Positions 17,607 to 27,194 of a stretch of 64,000 bases of DNA are shown here, piece after piece. The position numbers and the translations under genes are program-made. This DNA comes from DATFBY01 sp035253585 (GTDB lineage Bacteria > Gemmatimonadota > Gemmatimonadetes > Gemmatimonadales > Gemmatimonadaceae), in assembly GCA_035253585.1 (NCBI GenBank), contig DATFBY010000110.1:1-64000 (forward strand), given 5' to 3'. Under the pieces are notes generated by a model. It did no database searches. It was not told the DNA's origin and saw only the letters and a program-made list of their open reading frames with translations. The number at the start of each line of letters is the position of its first letter. Position 1 is the first letter of the stretch.

Positions 17607-19673
17607 TCAGCCGACTCGGAAGAGCTCCATGGCGCGGGAATACCGCTCGGCAAGCGCGCGCCTGATTCCCGCTTGCTGCGGAGCAGCGAGCTCCGGATCG
17701 TTCTCCAAGAGACGTTCGGCTTCCTCGCGCGCGAGTGAGCTCAGCGCTTCATCGCGCAGTGGATCCGCGACGCGGAAGGTCGGCACTCCGCTCTGCCGCT
17801 CGCCGAACAGGTCACCCATCCCGCGAAGGCGGAGATCCGCGCGGGCGATCTCGAATCCATCGTCCGTCTCTTCGACGACGCGCAGGCGCTCGGCCGCTTC
17901 GGGGCTCACGTCCCCCAGCATGATGCAGTACGACTCCTCGGCCCCACGTCCCACGCGTCCGCGGAGCTGGTGCAGCTGTGAGAGACCGAAGCGCTCGGGG
18001 TGCTCGATCAGCATGATGGTGGCGTTGGCGACGTCGATACCGACTTCGATGACGGTCGTGGCGACCAATACGTCGATCTCCCGATCGCGAAATCGGCGCA
18101 TGATGTCGTCGCGCTCGTCGGCGTGAAGGCGGCCGTGGATCAAGGCAACTCGTCGCTCGGAAAAGGCACCAGACGCCAGCTCCTCGTACATCGTCGTCGC
18201 TGCCTTGAGGTCGGTCTTCTCCGATTCCTCGATGACCGGGTAGACGACGTATGCCTGACGACCCTGCGCCAGCTGTCGATCGATGAACTGGAGAATGCGC
18301 TCGCGCGACGACTCGGGACGCAGAGCGGTTTTCACGCTCCCGCGGCCGGGCGGCCGCTCGTCGAGCACGCTCATGTCCAGATCGCCGTACAGGGTGAGCG
18401 CGAGAGAACGCGGAATGGGCGTCGCGCTCAAGAGCAGCACGTCGGGGCGAGTCCCTTTCTCGCCTAACGCGGCGCGCTGCTCGACGCCGAAGCGGTGCTG
18501 CTCATCGATGACCGCGAGACCGAGCTTGCCGAAGGTGGTTCCCTTCTCCACCAGCGCGTGTGTACCGACGGCGACGAGGGGCGCGCCGCTCTCCAACTTT
18601 CGTGCGGCGTCGCGGCGCTCGACTCCGCTCATGCTTCCCGTCACGATGACCGGACGCATGGCGAGCGGCTTGAGGAGCGCGGTGAACGTGCGCGCGTGCT
18701 GCTCGGCGAGGAGCTCGGTCGGCGCCATGATCGCCGCCTGGTAGCCATTCTCGACTGCCAGGAGTGCCGCGAAGAGTGCGACGACTGTCTTGCCGCTGCC
18801 CACGTCGCCCTGCAACAGCCGGTGCATGCGGCGGTCGCTGCACATGTCGGCCACGATCTCGCGTGTGGCCCGCACTTGCGCGCCCGTGAGCTCGAAGGGG
18901 AGCGAGCTCTTCAGCGCCGTGGTCAGCTGCCGCCGGTTGGTGAAGGTGATGCCGCGCCGCGATTCGCGCGCAATGTCTTTCGCGCGGCGGTGCAGCAGGT
19001 GCACGAAGAAGAGCTCCTCGAACGCCAAACGCGATCGTCCGCGCATGGCTTCGGCAACGGACTCCGGACGGTGCACCATTCGGAGCGCATTGCCTAACGA
19101 GGGGACGTTCGCGCGCTTGAGCATGTCGCGCGGCAGGTACTCTTTGGCCAGCGCGAGGAGCTCGTCGAGGTGGGTGTCGACGAGCGAGCGAATGACCTTG
19201 AAGGACAGCCCTTCGGTCGCGGGATAGACGGCGAGCACTCGCCCGCCCGCGGTGCCGTCATCGTCGGCGCCGAGGTTTACCATCTCGCGCGGTTGGAGCT
19301 GCCGTCCGTGGAAGAAGCGTACGGGACCGCTCAGCAGCAGCAGATCGTCCTTGCCGATCGAGCGATCGAGATACGGCTGACCGGGCCACGACACCTCGAT
19401 CATTCCACTGTCGTCGCGGACCACGGCCTGGAAGATTCGCAGGCCTTTCCGTGTGGGAATGATCCCCTTGGAGATCACGCGCCCGATGATCGTCGCGTCG
19501 ATGCCCGGCTCGAGTGAAGCGATGGGCATCACCGTGCTGGCGTCTTCGTAGCGGTGAGGGAGGTGATACAAGAGATGACCGGCCGTCACGACGCCGAGGC
19601 GGCGGAATGCCTCAGCGCGTCGTGGACCGACGCCTTTCAGGTAAGTGACTGGAGTACCGAGTGTCAGAGACAT
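17607..19673 (-). CDS. recG: ATP-dependent DNA helicase RecG
   Basis: Remodels stalled replication forks and branched DNA. 688 residues: wedge OB domain (about 55-150), then helicase motifs GDVGSGKT (Walker A), APTELLAEQH, DEQHRFGV (motif II), LLSATPIPR, VVYPVIEESEK, VATTVIEVGIDV and QLRGRVGR, and the C-terminal TRG segment DLRLRGMGDLFGERQSG. ATG at 19673 lies inside an inverted repeat that also covers the ftsY stop. Last gene of the extended dcw run. Confidence 0.96.
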   Translation of the reverse strand: MSLTLGTPVTYLKGVGPRRAEAFRRLGVVTAGHLLYHLPHRYEDASTVMPIASLEPGIDATIIGRVISKGIIPTRKGLRIFQAVVRDDSGMIEVSWPGQPYLDRSIGKDDLLLLSGPVRFFHGRQLQPREMVNLGADDDGTAGGRVLAVYPATEGLSFKVIRSLVDTHLDELLALAKEYLPRDMLKRANVPSLGNALRMVHRPESVAEAMRGRSRLAFEELFFVHLLHRRAKDIARESRRGITFTNRRQLTTALKSSLPFELTGAQVRATREIVADMCSDRRMHRLLQGDVGSGKTVVALFAALLAVENGYQAAIMAPTELLAEQHARTFTALLKPLAMRPVIVTGSMSGVERRDAARKLESGAPLVAVGTHALVEKGTTFGKLGLAVIDEQHRFGVEQRAALGEKGTRPDVLLLSATPIPRSLALTLYGDLDMSVLDERPPGRGSVKTALRPESSRERILQFIDRQLAQGRQAYVVYPVIEESEKTDLKAATTMYEELASGAFSERRVALIHGRLHADERDDIMRRFRDREIDVLVATTVIEVGIDVANATIMLIEHPERFGLSQLHQLRGRVGRGAEESYCIMLGDVSPEAAERLRVVEETDDGFEIARADLRLRGMGDLFGERQSGVPTFRVADPLRDEALSSLAREEAERLLENDPELAAPQQAGIRRALAERYSRAMELFRVG

Positions 19674-19706
19674 CGCAGATGTGCGAAAGCCATCGTCTGC
19701 GATGTC
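19669..19706. repeat. Perfect 11-bp inverted repeat at the ftsY-recG junction
   Basis: Arms GACATCGCAGA (19669-19679) and TCTGCGATGTC (19696-19706) with a 16-base loop. The recG start codon lies in one arm and the ftsY stop codon in the other. As RNA it could hide the recG start or act as a processing site. It contains the 15-mer ATCGCAGATGTGCGA that recurs at 40486-40500. Confidence 0.6.
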
Positions 19707-20634
19707 ACGCCATGAGCTCTTTCGCGTACTCTCCCGCGTCGAACTCCTCCAGATCCTCGGCTTTCTCTCCGACGCCGACGAATTTTACCGGGATGTCCAG
19801 CGCCTCGTGCACGGCGACGACGATGCCGCCGCGAGCGGTACCGTCGAGCTTGGTGATCACCACGCCAGTGAGCGGGACCGACTCGGCGAACGACTTCGCC
19901 TGCGCAACCGCGTTCTGGCCGATCGTCCCGTCGAGCACCAAGAGTGTCTCATGCGGCGCGTCGGGGAGCCGCTTGGCAATGACACGCGCGACCTTCTGTA
20001 GCTCGCTCATGAGATTGTCTTGGGTGTGCAGACGCCCGGCGGTGTCGACGATGACAACATCGATGTTGCGCGCGAGCGCCGCGTCGATAGCGTCGTACGC
20101 AACCGCAGCGGGATCGCTGCCCGCCTTCGAGCCGACGAACTGCGCGCCGACACGCTCAGCCCAGAGACGCAGCTGGTCGATCGCGCCCGCACGATACGTA
20201 TCGCCGGCGGCGACCAGCACGCTCTTCCCGGACTTTCGAAGCCGCGACGCGAGCTTGCCGATGAAGGTCGTCTTCCCCGCGCCGTTGACGCCGACAACGA
20301 GCACGACAGTCGGCGGAGTGCTCGCCAACGTCAGTGTCGGATCGCTCTTTCCGGAGCGTAGCGCCTGCTCGATCCCCCCACGCAGCGCGTCGTTGAACTC
20401 ATCCTGACTCCGGATGAGCCCACGGCTCGCCAGCTGCTCGACGTCGGCGACCAGGCGCAATGTCGCACCCACGCCGAAATCGGATTCCAGCAGAATCTCC
20501 TCCAGGCGCTCGAGCGATCCCGGACTGACGCCGCCACGCACGGCGACGCCGACGTCCATGAGCGCAACGTCCTTGATCCGCTGCCAGAGCGAGCGGCGAG
20601 GAACGTCTTCCGCACGGCGAAGAATACGAGCCAT
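19705..20634 (-). CDS. ftsY: Signal recognition particle receptor FtsY
   Basis: SRP receptor GTPase for co-translational membrane targeting. 309 residues, the NG domains only with a short basic N-terminus and no acidic A domain. N-domain to about 95; G motifs are VGVNGAGKTTFIGKLA, AAGDTYRAGAIDQL, VDTAGRLHTQ, TKLDGTARGG and the closing FVGVGEKAEDLEEFD. ATG at 20634; a TTG just before it is possible. Confidence 0.95.
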   Translation of the reverse strand: MARILRRAEDVPRRSLWQRIKDVALMDVGVAVRGGVSPGSLERLEEILLESDFGVGATLRLVADVEQLASRGLIRSQDEFNDALRGGIEQALRSGKSDPTLTLASTPPTVVLVVGVNGAGKTTFIGKLASRLRKSGKSVLVAAGDTYRAGAIDQLRLWAERVGAQFVGSKAGSDPAAVAYDAIDAALARNIDVVIVDTAGRLHTQDNLMSELQKVARVIAKRLPDAPHETLLVLDGTIGQNAVAQAKSFAESVPLTGVVITKLDGTARGGIVVAVHEALDIPVKFVGVGEKAEDLEEFDAGEYAKELMA

Positions 20635-20672
20635 CAAATAAGGGAAGTCGTGGGTTTACGATTGCAATGGGA

Positions 20673-22487
20673 TCAGCGCAGGCCCCGCCGGCGGCGAAGC
20701 AGCCACTCGGCGCACAGCGCAACGACGACCACGATGTACGGCCACCAGCGATCGCGCAGCCGAGGACGATCGCCGACGGTGGCCGCACCGCCGACGTTGC
20801 CTGACGAGAGCGTGGCCGCGCGCGGCAAGAGCTCGTGCGACGCGTTCACCGCCAGCACCGCGGAGCCGCCCGGTACGCGCACATCGTAAATGCCGGCGGC
20901 TAGCGGATCGCTTTCGGCCACGGTCCCGCCGACGCCGAAGCGCAGCGTCACCGAATCTTCGTCGGCGGGCGCGCCTCGGCGCGTGAGAACCGCCGTCACT
21001 ACTGAATCGGCGCCCGACGGCACGCCGCCGCGCCGCCAACGGATCCGTTCGCCGGCGCGCACCAGTCCTTCGGCAGGGATCGCGCCTCGCGCGTCCAGCC
21101 GCTCCGCGCTCAACCAATCAAATATACTTCCCCACAGTGCCGCGTACGCGTCGGCGCTGGTACCCCCGCGAAACGACCAGCGCCAGAGTCCGGACGCGCC
21201 AATGATGATGACCCGGCGGCCACTTTCGCTGCCGACGATCGCCGGCCGGCGCTCGTATTGCCGGCCGCGCGCAACCGCCAGTCCTTGCCACCCGTTCGTG
21301 CCGATGGATGACGCGACATCGATCGGAGGCAAGCTGTCCCACATGATCCCGGACAGCGCCGCTGTAACCGGCGAAGGCGGCGCGGCCACCGCGTACCATT
21401 CGTCGCCACTCGCCGGCGGCGGCGCGAAGAGCGCGAGTGAGCCCGGCGCGGCGGCACGCGGCGCGCCGAAGATCGCAGTGTCGCCGTGGATGATGGCGAG
21501 CGGTGCTTCGCGCAGCGCACGACGAACTTCCGATTCGCTGACGGGCGTGAGTGTTCCATCCTGTCGCCATTGCGCCGGCGATACTCGATAGTAGCCACGC
21601 GTCGGGAGCGATACCGCGCCGCGAAGCACCGGCAACAGATAACGCGAGTCGTAGTCAGGCGAGCTCGATACCAATACGGCACCCGCCGCGCGGGCTACGT
21701 CGATGGGCAACGCGACCACGTCGTTGCGCTGCTCCGCATCCGCCGGGATGCGCACCGCGACCTCGAGCACTGCCGGCCCCTGCTGACCCGTGATCGGGAC
21801 GCGCACGGTCTCCGTCCGTTCCGCGCGCGCGCCTAACGCGGCGATCTCGACCGTTGCCAGTGCGCGGCCATTCACCGAAACCAAGAGCGGCCCTGCTGGC
21901 GCCGGGGCGGCGCCGGCACGCAACGTCGCGCGGAGCTCCACGGTATCGCCGGCAACCACTGCGCGCGGCGCTTCCAGCGACACGATGGCGACGTCCATCG
22001 CGGCCGATACCGGTCGCACGTCGACCCGCGAGCCGGCCGGAAGATTTCTCGCGGAGGCGGGGTCGTCGACCTCGCCGTCGGTAATGAGCACAAGCGGCCG
22101 ACCCGCGCCTAACGCGCGCTCGGCGAGTGGCTGAAGTCGCGACGCGAGATCACCCGCTCGATCAGGCGGGGCTCCGGGCCGCACCGAGTCGCCCATGAGC
22201 AGGAGCGAATCGCTGGTGAGCGCGCGGGCACGCGCCCGCGCATCTCGCCACGCCGCACCGTCGTTGGCTCGCGTCCAACTCTCCGATACATCGAGCGCCA
22301 CCAGCGGCGGTGCGGGCCGCCGGCGGCCCGCGGGTGCGTCGAGCAGTAGCGCCGCCACGAGCGTGAGCGCCAGGGCCCTCAGCGCGGCGAACGGAAGCAG
22401 CGTGCCCAGTGCACCCGGCTCGCGCCATCGATACACGAGAACGGCGAGCGCTACACCCGCGCTCGCCGCGACGATCCAGGCGATCAT
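20673..22487 (-). CDS. Membrane protein with vWA-like domain, BatA/CoxE style, function unknown
   Basis: 604 residues. Two N-terminal membrane helices (about 1-20 and 30-50), then a von Willebrand A-like segment with VALDVSESW, a MIDAS-like DxSxS, and LVLITDGEVDDP; beta-rich extracytoplasmic middle; one C-terminal helix YIVVVVALCAEWLL followed by a basic tail. Such proteins are found near BatA-type stress and cell-envelope operons, but no MoxR ATPase is here. Two motif-derived TTA codons are present. Sits between ftsY and the M23 peptidase. Confidence 0.65.
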   Translation of the reverse strand: MIAWIVAASAGVALAVLVYRWREPGALGTLLPFAALRALALTLVAALLLDAPAGRRRPAPPLVALDVSESWTRANDGAAWRDARARARALTSDSLLLMGDSVRPGAPPDRAGDLASRLQPLAERALGAGRPLVLITDGEVDDPASARNLPAGSRVDVRPVSAAMDVAIVSLEAPRAVVAGDTVELRATLRAGAAPAPAGPLLVSVNGRALATVEIAALGARAERTETVRVPITGQQGPAVLEVAVRIPADAEQRNDVVALPIDVARAAGAVLVSSSPDYDSRYLLPVLRGAVSLPTRGYYRVSPAQWRQDGTLTPVSESEVRRALREAPLAIIHGDTAIFGAPRAAAPGSLALFAPPPASGDEWYAVAAPPSPVTAALSGIMWDSLPPIDVASSIGTNGWQGLAVARGRQYERRPAIVGSESGRRVIIIGASGLWRWSFRGGTSADAYAALWGSIFDWLSAERLDARGAIPAEGLVRAGERIRWRRGGVPSGADSVVTAVLTRRGAPADEDSVTLRFGVGGTVAESDPLAAGIYDVRVPGGSAVLAVNASHELLPRAATLSSGNVGGAATVGDRPRLRDRWWPYIVVVVALCAEWLLRRRRGLR

Positions 22488-22537
22488 GGCAGAAAGCTAA
22501 CGCCCGGTGCTGGCGCGAGCACCCAGGCTGGGGACCG

Positions 22538-23821
22538 TCAGTTCGCTCCGAGGGCCAGACGCCCGTTGCTGGAGTCGAGTTGCGGAACCAGCAGTGCTCT
22601 CGTTTCCTCGAAGCGCGCGCGGTCCGCAGCGGCGACCGGCTGGCCGCTCTTGTGATCGAGCGAACGGCGGGGATCGCGGTGCACGCCGTTCACCAGCACT
22701 TCGAAGTGAAGGTGCGGTGCGGTGGCCAAGCCCGTCATTCCCACGTAACCGATCGTTTCGCCGATGCCCACACGCCGCCTCGCACGCACGCCTTTGCCGA
22801 ACGCGCGCAGGTGACCGTAACGGCTCACGAAGCCGTTGGGATGCCGAATCTCGATCGCGTTCCCGTAGCCGCCTTTTCGACCGGCGTAGATGACGGTGCC
22901 ATCACCGATGGCGCGGACCGGAGTGCCACTGCTCGCCGCGTAATCCGTGCCGGTGTGCTTCCTCCACACACCAAGGATCGGATGCTTCCGCATTCCAAAA
23001 TTGCTGGACACACGACGAAATGCGAGCGGTGCCCGAAGGAACGCCGCGCGCATCGACTTGCCGTTCTGATCGAAGTACTCGGTCTTTCCATTCCGCTCGA
23101 AGCGAACCGCTTCCACAGTTGCGCCTGACAACTCGAACCGAGTGGCCAGGATCTCACCGATTCGCACCGCGCCGCTCGGGCTAACCGATCGCTCGGCGAG
23201 AACACGGAACGCGTCGTTAGGCTGGAGCTCGCGGCTCATGTCGACGCGGTATTCGTAGACGTCGGCCACCGCCCAGGCGAGCTCCGCGCGCGCACGCGCC
23301 GGGAGGGCATCGCCGACGCCGGCGTCGATCGCTTCGTAGAGCGACGATTGAATCGTGCCCGCTACGACGATGGTGTCGGTCACCCACGGAATGCGCGTCT
23401 CCTCGGCTGCCCATCCGTCAGCGGTGCGCCGCACGGTGAGGATGCGGTCGGCGTCGAGCTCGAAGCGGATCTCGTTAGGCAGCGAGTCGCCGGCCGCGCC
23501 TCGCACCGTCATGGCCAAGCCGGCGCGCACACGCCGCGCATCGAGCTCGCTGGCGCTCACGATGCCAGTCGCCAGCGGGCCCGACATGCCGCCCCGCCCC
23601 AGCAGCTCGAGCAACGTCTCGCCGCGGCGGAGCGTGTCGGCGCGCTGCCAGTGCGCGGGCGTCGTGTCGACGTCTACAGGGAGGGCTACCTCGGCCGCCG
23701 GGCGATCGTGCAGCTGCGGCAGCCGGACGCTGAGCGCGGCTACGGCGAGAGCAGAGATGACGAGAATCGCGGCGGCGCGGGGAGAGACACGACCGCCGCT
23801 TCGCTTTGGCGGGCCGCTCAA
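22538..23821 (-). CDS. M23-family zinc metallopeptidase, membrane anchored
   Basis: 427 residues. One N-terminal anchor helix (AAAILVISALAVAALSV), an OapA/LysM-like central region (about 55-240), then the M23 lysostaphin-type domain with SSNFGMRKHPIL, the zinc motif HTGTDYAA, GNAIEIRHPNGFVSRYGHL and HLHFEVLVNG. Probably cuts peptidoglycan cross-bridges in the periplasm. Its ATG overlaps the ftsZ stop (ATGA), which points to a role in septal wall remodelling (inference). Confidence 0.88.
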   Translation of the reverse strand: MSGPPKRSGGRVSPRAAAILVISALAVAALSVRLPQLHDRPAAEVALPVDVDTTPAHWQRADTLRRGETLLELLGRGGMSGPLATGIVSASELDARRVRAGLAMTVRGAAGDSLPNEIRFELDADRILTVRRTADGWAAEETRIPWVTDTIVVAGTIQSSLYEAIDAGVGDALPARARAELAWAVADVYEYRVDMSRELQPNDAFRVLAERSVSPSGAVRIGEILATRFELSGATVEAVRFERNGKTEYFDQNGKSMRAAFLRAPLAFRRVSSNFGMRKHPILGVWRKHTGTDYAASSGTPVRAIGDGTVIYAGRKGGYGNAIEIRHPNGFVSRYGHLRAFGKGVRARRRVGIGETIGYVGMTGLATAPHLHFEVLVNGVHRDPRRSLDHKSGQPVAAADRARFEETRALLVPQLDSSNGRLALGAN

Positions 23822-25023
23822 TCCATCTGCCGGCGAATGAACGTCGGGATCTCCATGTCGCTGAGATCCTGATCGCTCTTGATCGGCTGAGTAGGGGGCG
23901 TCACGGTCCGGCGCGCGCCGTCGGGCGTCGTCATCGTGCGCTGTGCCGTCGGGATGGTAGTGCGACCAGGCCGCTGCGCGGGGAACGGGATCACGGGCGT
24001 CATCGGCGCTCCGCGCCCCTGCAGGTGCATCTCCTGCTGCGGCACGTTGACGTTGGTCGTGGGAACGCGGTCGAAGCCAGTTGCGATCACCGTGACTCGA
24101 ATCTCCCCTTGCATCGCCGGCTCGTTCACCGCGCCGAAGATGATCTCGGCATCATCGCCGACCGCGTCGTGCACGATCTCGTTGATCTGATGCACTTCCC
24201 CGAGCGTGAGGTCGCTGCCGCCGGTGATGTTGACCAGCACTCCCATGGCGCCGGAAATGGAGACGTTGTCGAGCAGCGGGCTCGAGATCGCTTGCTGCGC
24301 GGCCTCCATCGCGCGATTCTCGCCGCGGCCGATGCCGGTGCCCATCAACGCCGACCCACCGTTCTGCATGACAGTGCGCACGTCGGCGAAGTCAACGTTC
24401 ACGAGTCCCGTGACGCTGATGAGGTTCGAGATGCCGGCACAGGCGTGAAGAAGCACCTCGTCGGCCTTCTTGAGCGCGTCCTGGAACGGGATCCCCTTCC
24501 CGACCACGGCGAGCAACCGTTCGTTCGGCACGATGATCATCGTGTCGACGTGCTTCCGCATCTCGGCGATCCCCATCTCCGCCTGGCGCATCCGCTTCCG
24601 CCCCTCGAAAAGGAAGGGCTTGGTCACGATCCCCACCGTGAGCGCGCCGGCTTCGCGCGACATCTCACAGACGATTGGCGCCGCGCCGGTGCCCGTTCCG
24701 CCTCCCATCCCGCAGGTCACGAAGACGAGGTCGGCGTTCAGGAGGACCCGCCCGACTTCCTCGCGATTCTCCTCTATCGCCTGGCGCCCGATCTCCGGGC
24801 GCGCGCCGGCGCCGAGTCCGCGCGTGAGCTTCTTGCCGATCTGGATCTTGACGTCCGATCTCGAGTTCAGGAGGGCCTGGGCGTCGGTGTTGACCGAGAT
24901 GAACTCGACCGCTTCGAGATGCTCCTCGATCATCCGATTGACCGCATTGCCCCCACCACCGCCGACGCCGACGACCTTCATCCGGGCGCTTTGGGTGTGG
25001 GTTTCCTCGAACTCAAACTTCAT
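23818..25023 (-). CDS. ftsZ: Cell division GTPase FtsZ
   Basis: Tubulin-like protein forming the Z-ring. 401 residues: nucleotide motif GGGTGTGAAP, T-loops NTDAQALLNS and PNERLL, the synergy loop NVDFADVRTVM, a Pro/Thr-rich linker (about 315-385) and the C-terminal FtsA/ZipA-binding tail DMEIPTFIRRQMD. ATG at 25023 (MKFEFEE) is preferred to an upstream in-frame start at 25041, with GAGGAG about ten bases upstream. Confidence 0.97.
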   Translation of the reverse strand: MKFEFEETHTQSARMKVVGVGGGGGNAVNRMIEEHLEAVEFISVNTDAQALLNSRSDVKIQIGKKLTRGLGAGARPEIGRQAIEENREEVGRVLLNADLVFVTCGMGGGTGTGAAPIVCEMSREAGALTVGIVTKPFLFEGRKRMRQAEMGIAEMRKHVDTMIIVPNERLLAVVGKGIPFQDALKKADEVLLHACAGISNLISVTGLVNVDFADVRTVMQNGGSALMGTGIGRGENRAMEAAQQAISSPLLDNVSISGAMGVLVNITGGSDLTLGEVHQINEIVHDAVGDDAEIIFGAVNEPAMQGEIRVTVIATGFDRVPTTNVNVPQQEMHLQGRGAPMTPVIPFPAQRPGRTTIPTAQRTMTTPDGARRTVTPPTQPIKSDQDLSDMEIPTFIRRQMD

Positions 25024-25209
25024 TGGCGCGGAACTCCTCAAGGATGATTGGCACCAGGGGACTGATGCAGGCGGGACTTCTGGGTATTACGACGACGTGC
25101 GGCGGGGCGGCGTGGAGGGTGGGGCGACGAGGCGACGCCAGGGTCCGAAAAACTGCGGGGGCAATATAATGCGGACGGCAGTTCAGCGCACCAGAAAAAA
25201 ACCAAACCG
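25024..25209 (-). other. 186-base gap between ftsA and ftsZ
   Basis: No gene. Just after the ftsA stop there is a seven-T run on the minus strand without a hairpin. An AT-rich island around 25163-25170 reads TATATT on the minus strand, a possible -10 for a separate ftsZ promoter, but no -35 fits. Confidence 0.4.
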
Positions 25210-26469
25210 TTAGAAGAAGTCCTGGAGCCAGGTCTTCACGCGCTGCGCCAACTTATCCACACTGGGCGCTCCCGCCATGCCGCGCCGGCCCGCGACGGCG
25301 CCCGCGCCGAGGGCGAGTCGGTGCGCACCGTAGATCGCGAGACCTACGGCGGTGGCGAAGCGAGGCGACTCGACCGCATCGCTGAGGCCGCCGACGTGAT
25401 CGGCCGCCGTGCCCACACGAACCCCTGTGCCGAACGCCTCGGCCGCCAGCTCTGACGCTCCCTGAATTCCGGCGCTCCCACCGGTGAGGACGATGCCTGC
25501 GTTCAGTCGCCCGGTGTAGCCGGCCGCGGTGATGTCTTTCTCCACCAGGTCGAAGATCTCGTCCATCCGCATGTGGATGATGTGCGCCAGTAGCTCTCGC
25601 GGAATCACGCGGTCACCTTGCGCCGCGGTGCTCGGAAGCTGGATCACGTCGCTCGGGTCGACCAGCGATTCGAACGCGCAGCCGTAGCGCTCCTTCAGGC
25701 GCTCCGCGTCAGCCTGCGTCACGCCCAGGCCGTGGACGATGTCACTCGTCACGTTGTTGCCGCCGTACGCAATCACGCCGATGTGACGGATCTTTCCTTC
25801 GTGGAAGATTGCGAGATCGGTTGTCGATGCGCCCATCTCGATGAGCGCGACGCCGAGCTCCTTCTCGTCTTCAGTCAAGACCGAGAGCGCACTCGCCAGC
25901 GGCTCGAGCACCAGCTCGCGCGTCTTGTAGCCCGCGCGCTCGACCGATTTTCGAAGGTTCATCGCGGGGGAGGCCCCGATCGTCACCAGATACATCTCGG
26001 TCTCGAGGCGCATCCCGATCATTCCCACCGGATCGCGAATCCCTTCGTTGCGGTCGACGCGATACTCCTGCGGAATGGCATGAAGCAGCTCGCGGTCACC
26101 GGGGATCGCCTGAGCGCGTGCGACCTCATTGGCGCGTGCGACGTCGGGGTTCGTGATCTCCTCGCCATTCACCGCGACGACTCCATGCGACGTCATCGCC
26201 TGCACGTGCTCGCCCGCGATGCCCGCATACACTTGCTCGACGCTCGCACCCGCCATGCGCTCGGCGTCGTGCATCGCCTTCCGAATCGAGTGCGTCGTCT
26301 CCTCGATGTCCGACACGACGCCGCGACGCATCCCTCCGGTGCGCGCCTGGCCGACACCCAGGATCTTGATCCCGGGATGCTTGGGAAGCTCGCCCACGAC
26401 TTCGGCGATCACCGCCGTCGTCTTTGCCGAACCTATGTCGAGACCCGCAACCAGGCGTTCGGGGTTCAT
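25210..26469 (-). CDS. ftsA: Cell division protein FtsA
   Basis: Actin-like ATPase tethering FtsZ to the membrane. 419 residues with phosphate-1 motif GLDIGSAKT, the SHS2/1C insert (about 85-165), phosphate-2 GVALIEMGASTTDLAIF, adenosine motif VLTGGSAGIQGASELA and a C-terminal amphipathic helix DKLAQRVKTWLQDFF. Overlaps ftsQ by ATGA. Confidence 0.96.
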   Translation of the reverse strand: MNPERLVAGLDIGSAKTTAVIAEVVGELPKHPGIKILGVGQARTGGMRRGVVSDIEETTHSIRKAMHDAERMAGASVEQVYAGIAGEHVQAMTSHGVVAVNGEEITNPDVARANEVARAQAIPGDRELLHAIPQEYRVDRNEGIRDPVGMIGMRLETEMYLVTIGASPAMNLRKSVERAGYKTRELVLEPLASALSVLTEDEKELGVALIEMGASTTDLAIFHEGKIRHIGVIAYGGNNVTSDIVHGLGVTQADAERLKERYGCAFESLVDPSDVIQLPSTAAQGDRVIPRELLAHIIHMRMDEIFDLVEKDITAAGYTGRLNAGIVLTGGSAGIQGASELAAEAFGTGVRVGTAADHVGGLSDAVESPRFATAVGLAIYGAHRLALGAGAVAGRRGMAGAPSVDKLAQRVKTWLQDFF

Positions 26470-27194
26470 TGGACCCTGACGATGACTTGTTCGCGGAAGC
26501 GAATGTCGAGCTCCTCGACGCGGGCTCCGCGACGCGCGAGGTCAGCTTCCACCGGAATGATGTCTGCAAAACGTCCCGCCGTCACGTCGCGCATGGCACG
26601 GACGGCGTAGTCCCCAAGATGAAATACCAGCTCGCCTCGCCCCGCCGGGCGTACGTCGCTGATGCGCTCGAAGAGCGCCGGATCGTCTCGACGAAGATCG
26701 GCCAACACGCGCGTGGCCGCGGTGTCGACCCGAGAGAGCACCGGCAGGTCTACCATGATCTTGCTCGGATCGATCGGTAGAACGCGCCCCTCGCCATCCA
26801 CCACCTCCATCCCATTCGCCTTCGGCACGAGGGCAATCGGCTGATTCTCCGTAATCCGAATTACCAATGTATCCGGAAGCTTTCGCCCGATGTCGACCGA
26901 CCGCACCTGCGGGTGTGATGCGATCCGCTGCTCGAGCGGCGCCAGCTCATCCCATACCGACATCGCCGAGTCCAGAGCAAGCCGCTTCCAGATGTCTCGC
27001 GCGTCGACGTATCGTGCACCTTCGACACGCACGCCACGCACCTGGAAATAGCTCAGCTCTCCCAGAACCGGCGGCGCCCACCACCACGCGCTGATCAGCA
27101 ACGCGCCAGCTGCGAAGAGTCCCGCGCTCCGCCATCCGATCGTCTTCGCCGCCGAGGAGAGCGACGCGCCGACGGATGTAAGGACGCGTGTCAC
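26466..27194 (-). CDS. ftsQ: Cell division protein FtsQ
   Basis: Bitopic divisome protein. 242 residues: one membrane helix (about 25-45), POTRA domain beginning YFQVRGVRVEGARYVDARDI and the FtsQ beta domain with VRSVDIGRKLPDTLVIRITENQP reading and VVDGEGRVLP. The call is supported by position between murC and ftsA and by ATGA overlaps on both sides. Confidence 0.9.
   Translation of the reverse strand: MTRVLTSVGASLSSAAKTIGWRSAGLFAAGALLISAWWWAPPVLGELSYFQVRGVRVEGARYVDARDIWKRLALDSAMSVWDELAPLEQRIASHPQVRSVDIGRKLPDTLVIRITENQPIALVPKANGMEVVDGEGRVLPIDPSKIMVDLPVLSRVDTAATRVLADLRRDDPALFERISDVRPAGRGELVFHLGDYAVRAMRDVTAGRFADIIPVEADLARRGARVEELDIRFREQVIVRVQ

Noticed and set aside
25165..25170. Perfect TATAAT on the plus strand
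   Set aside because: No -35 at the right distance and no plus-strand gene follows.
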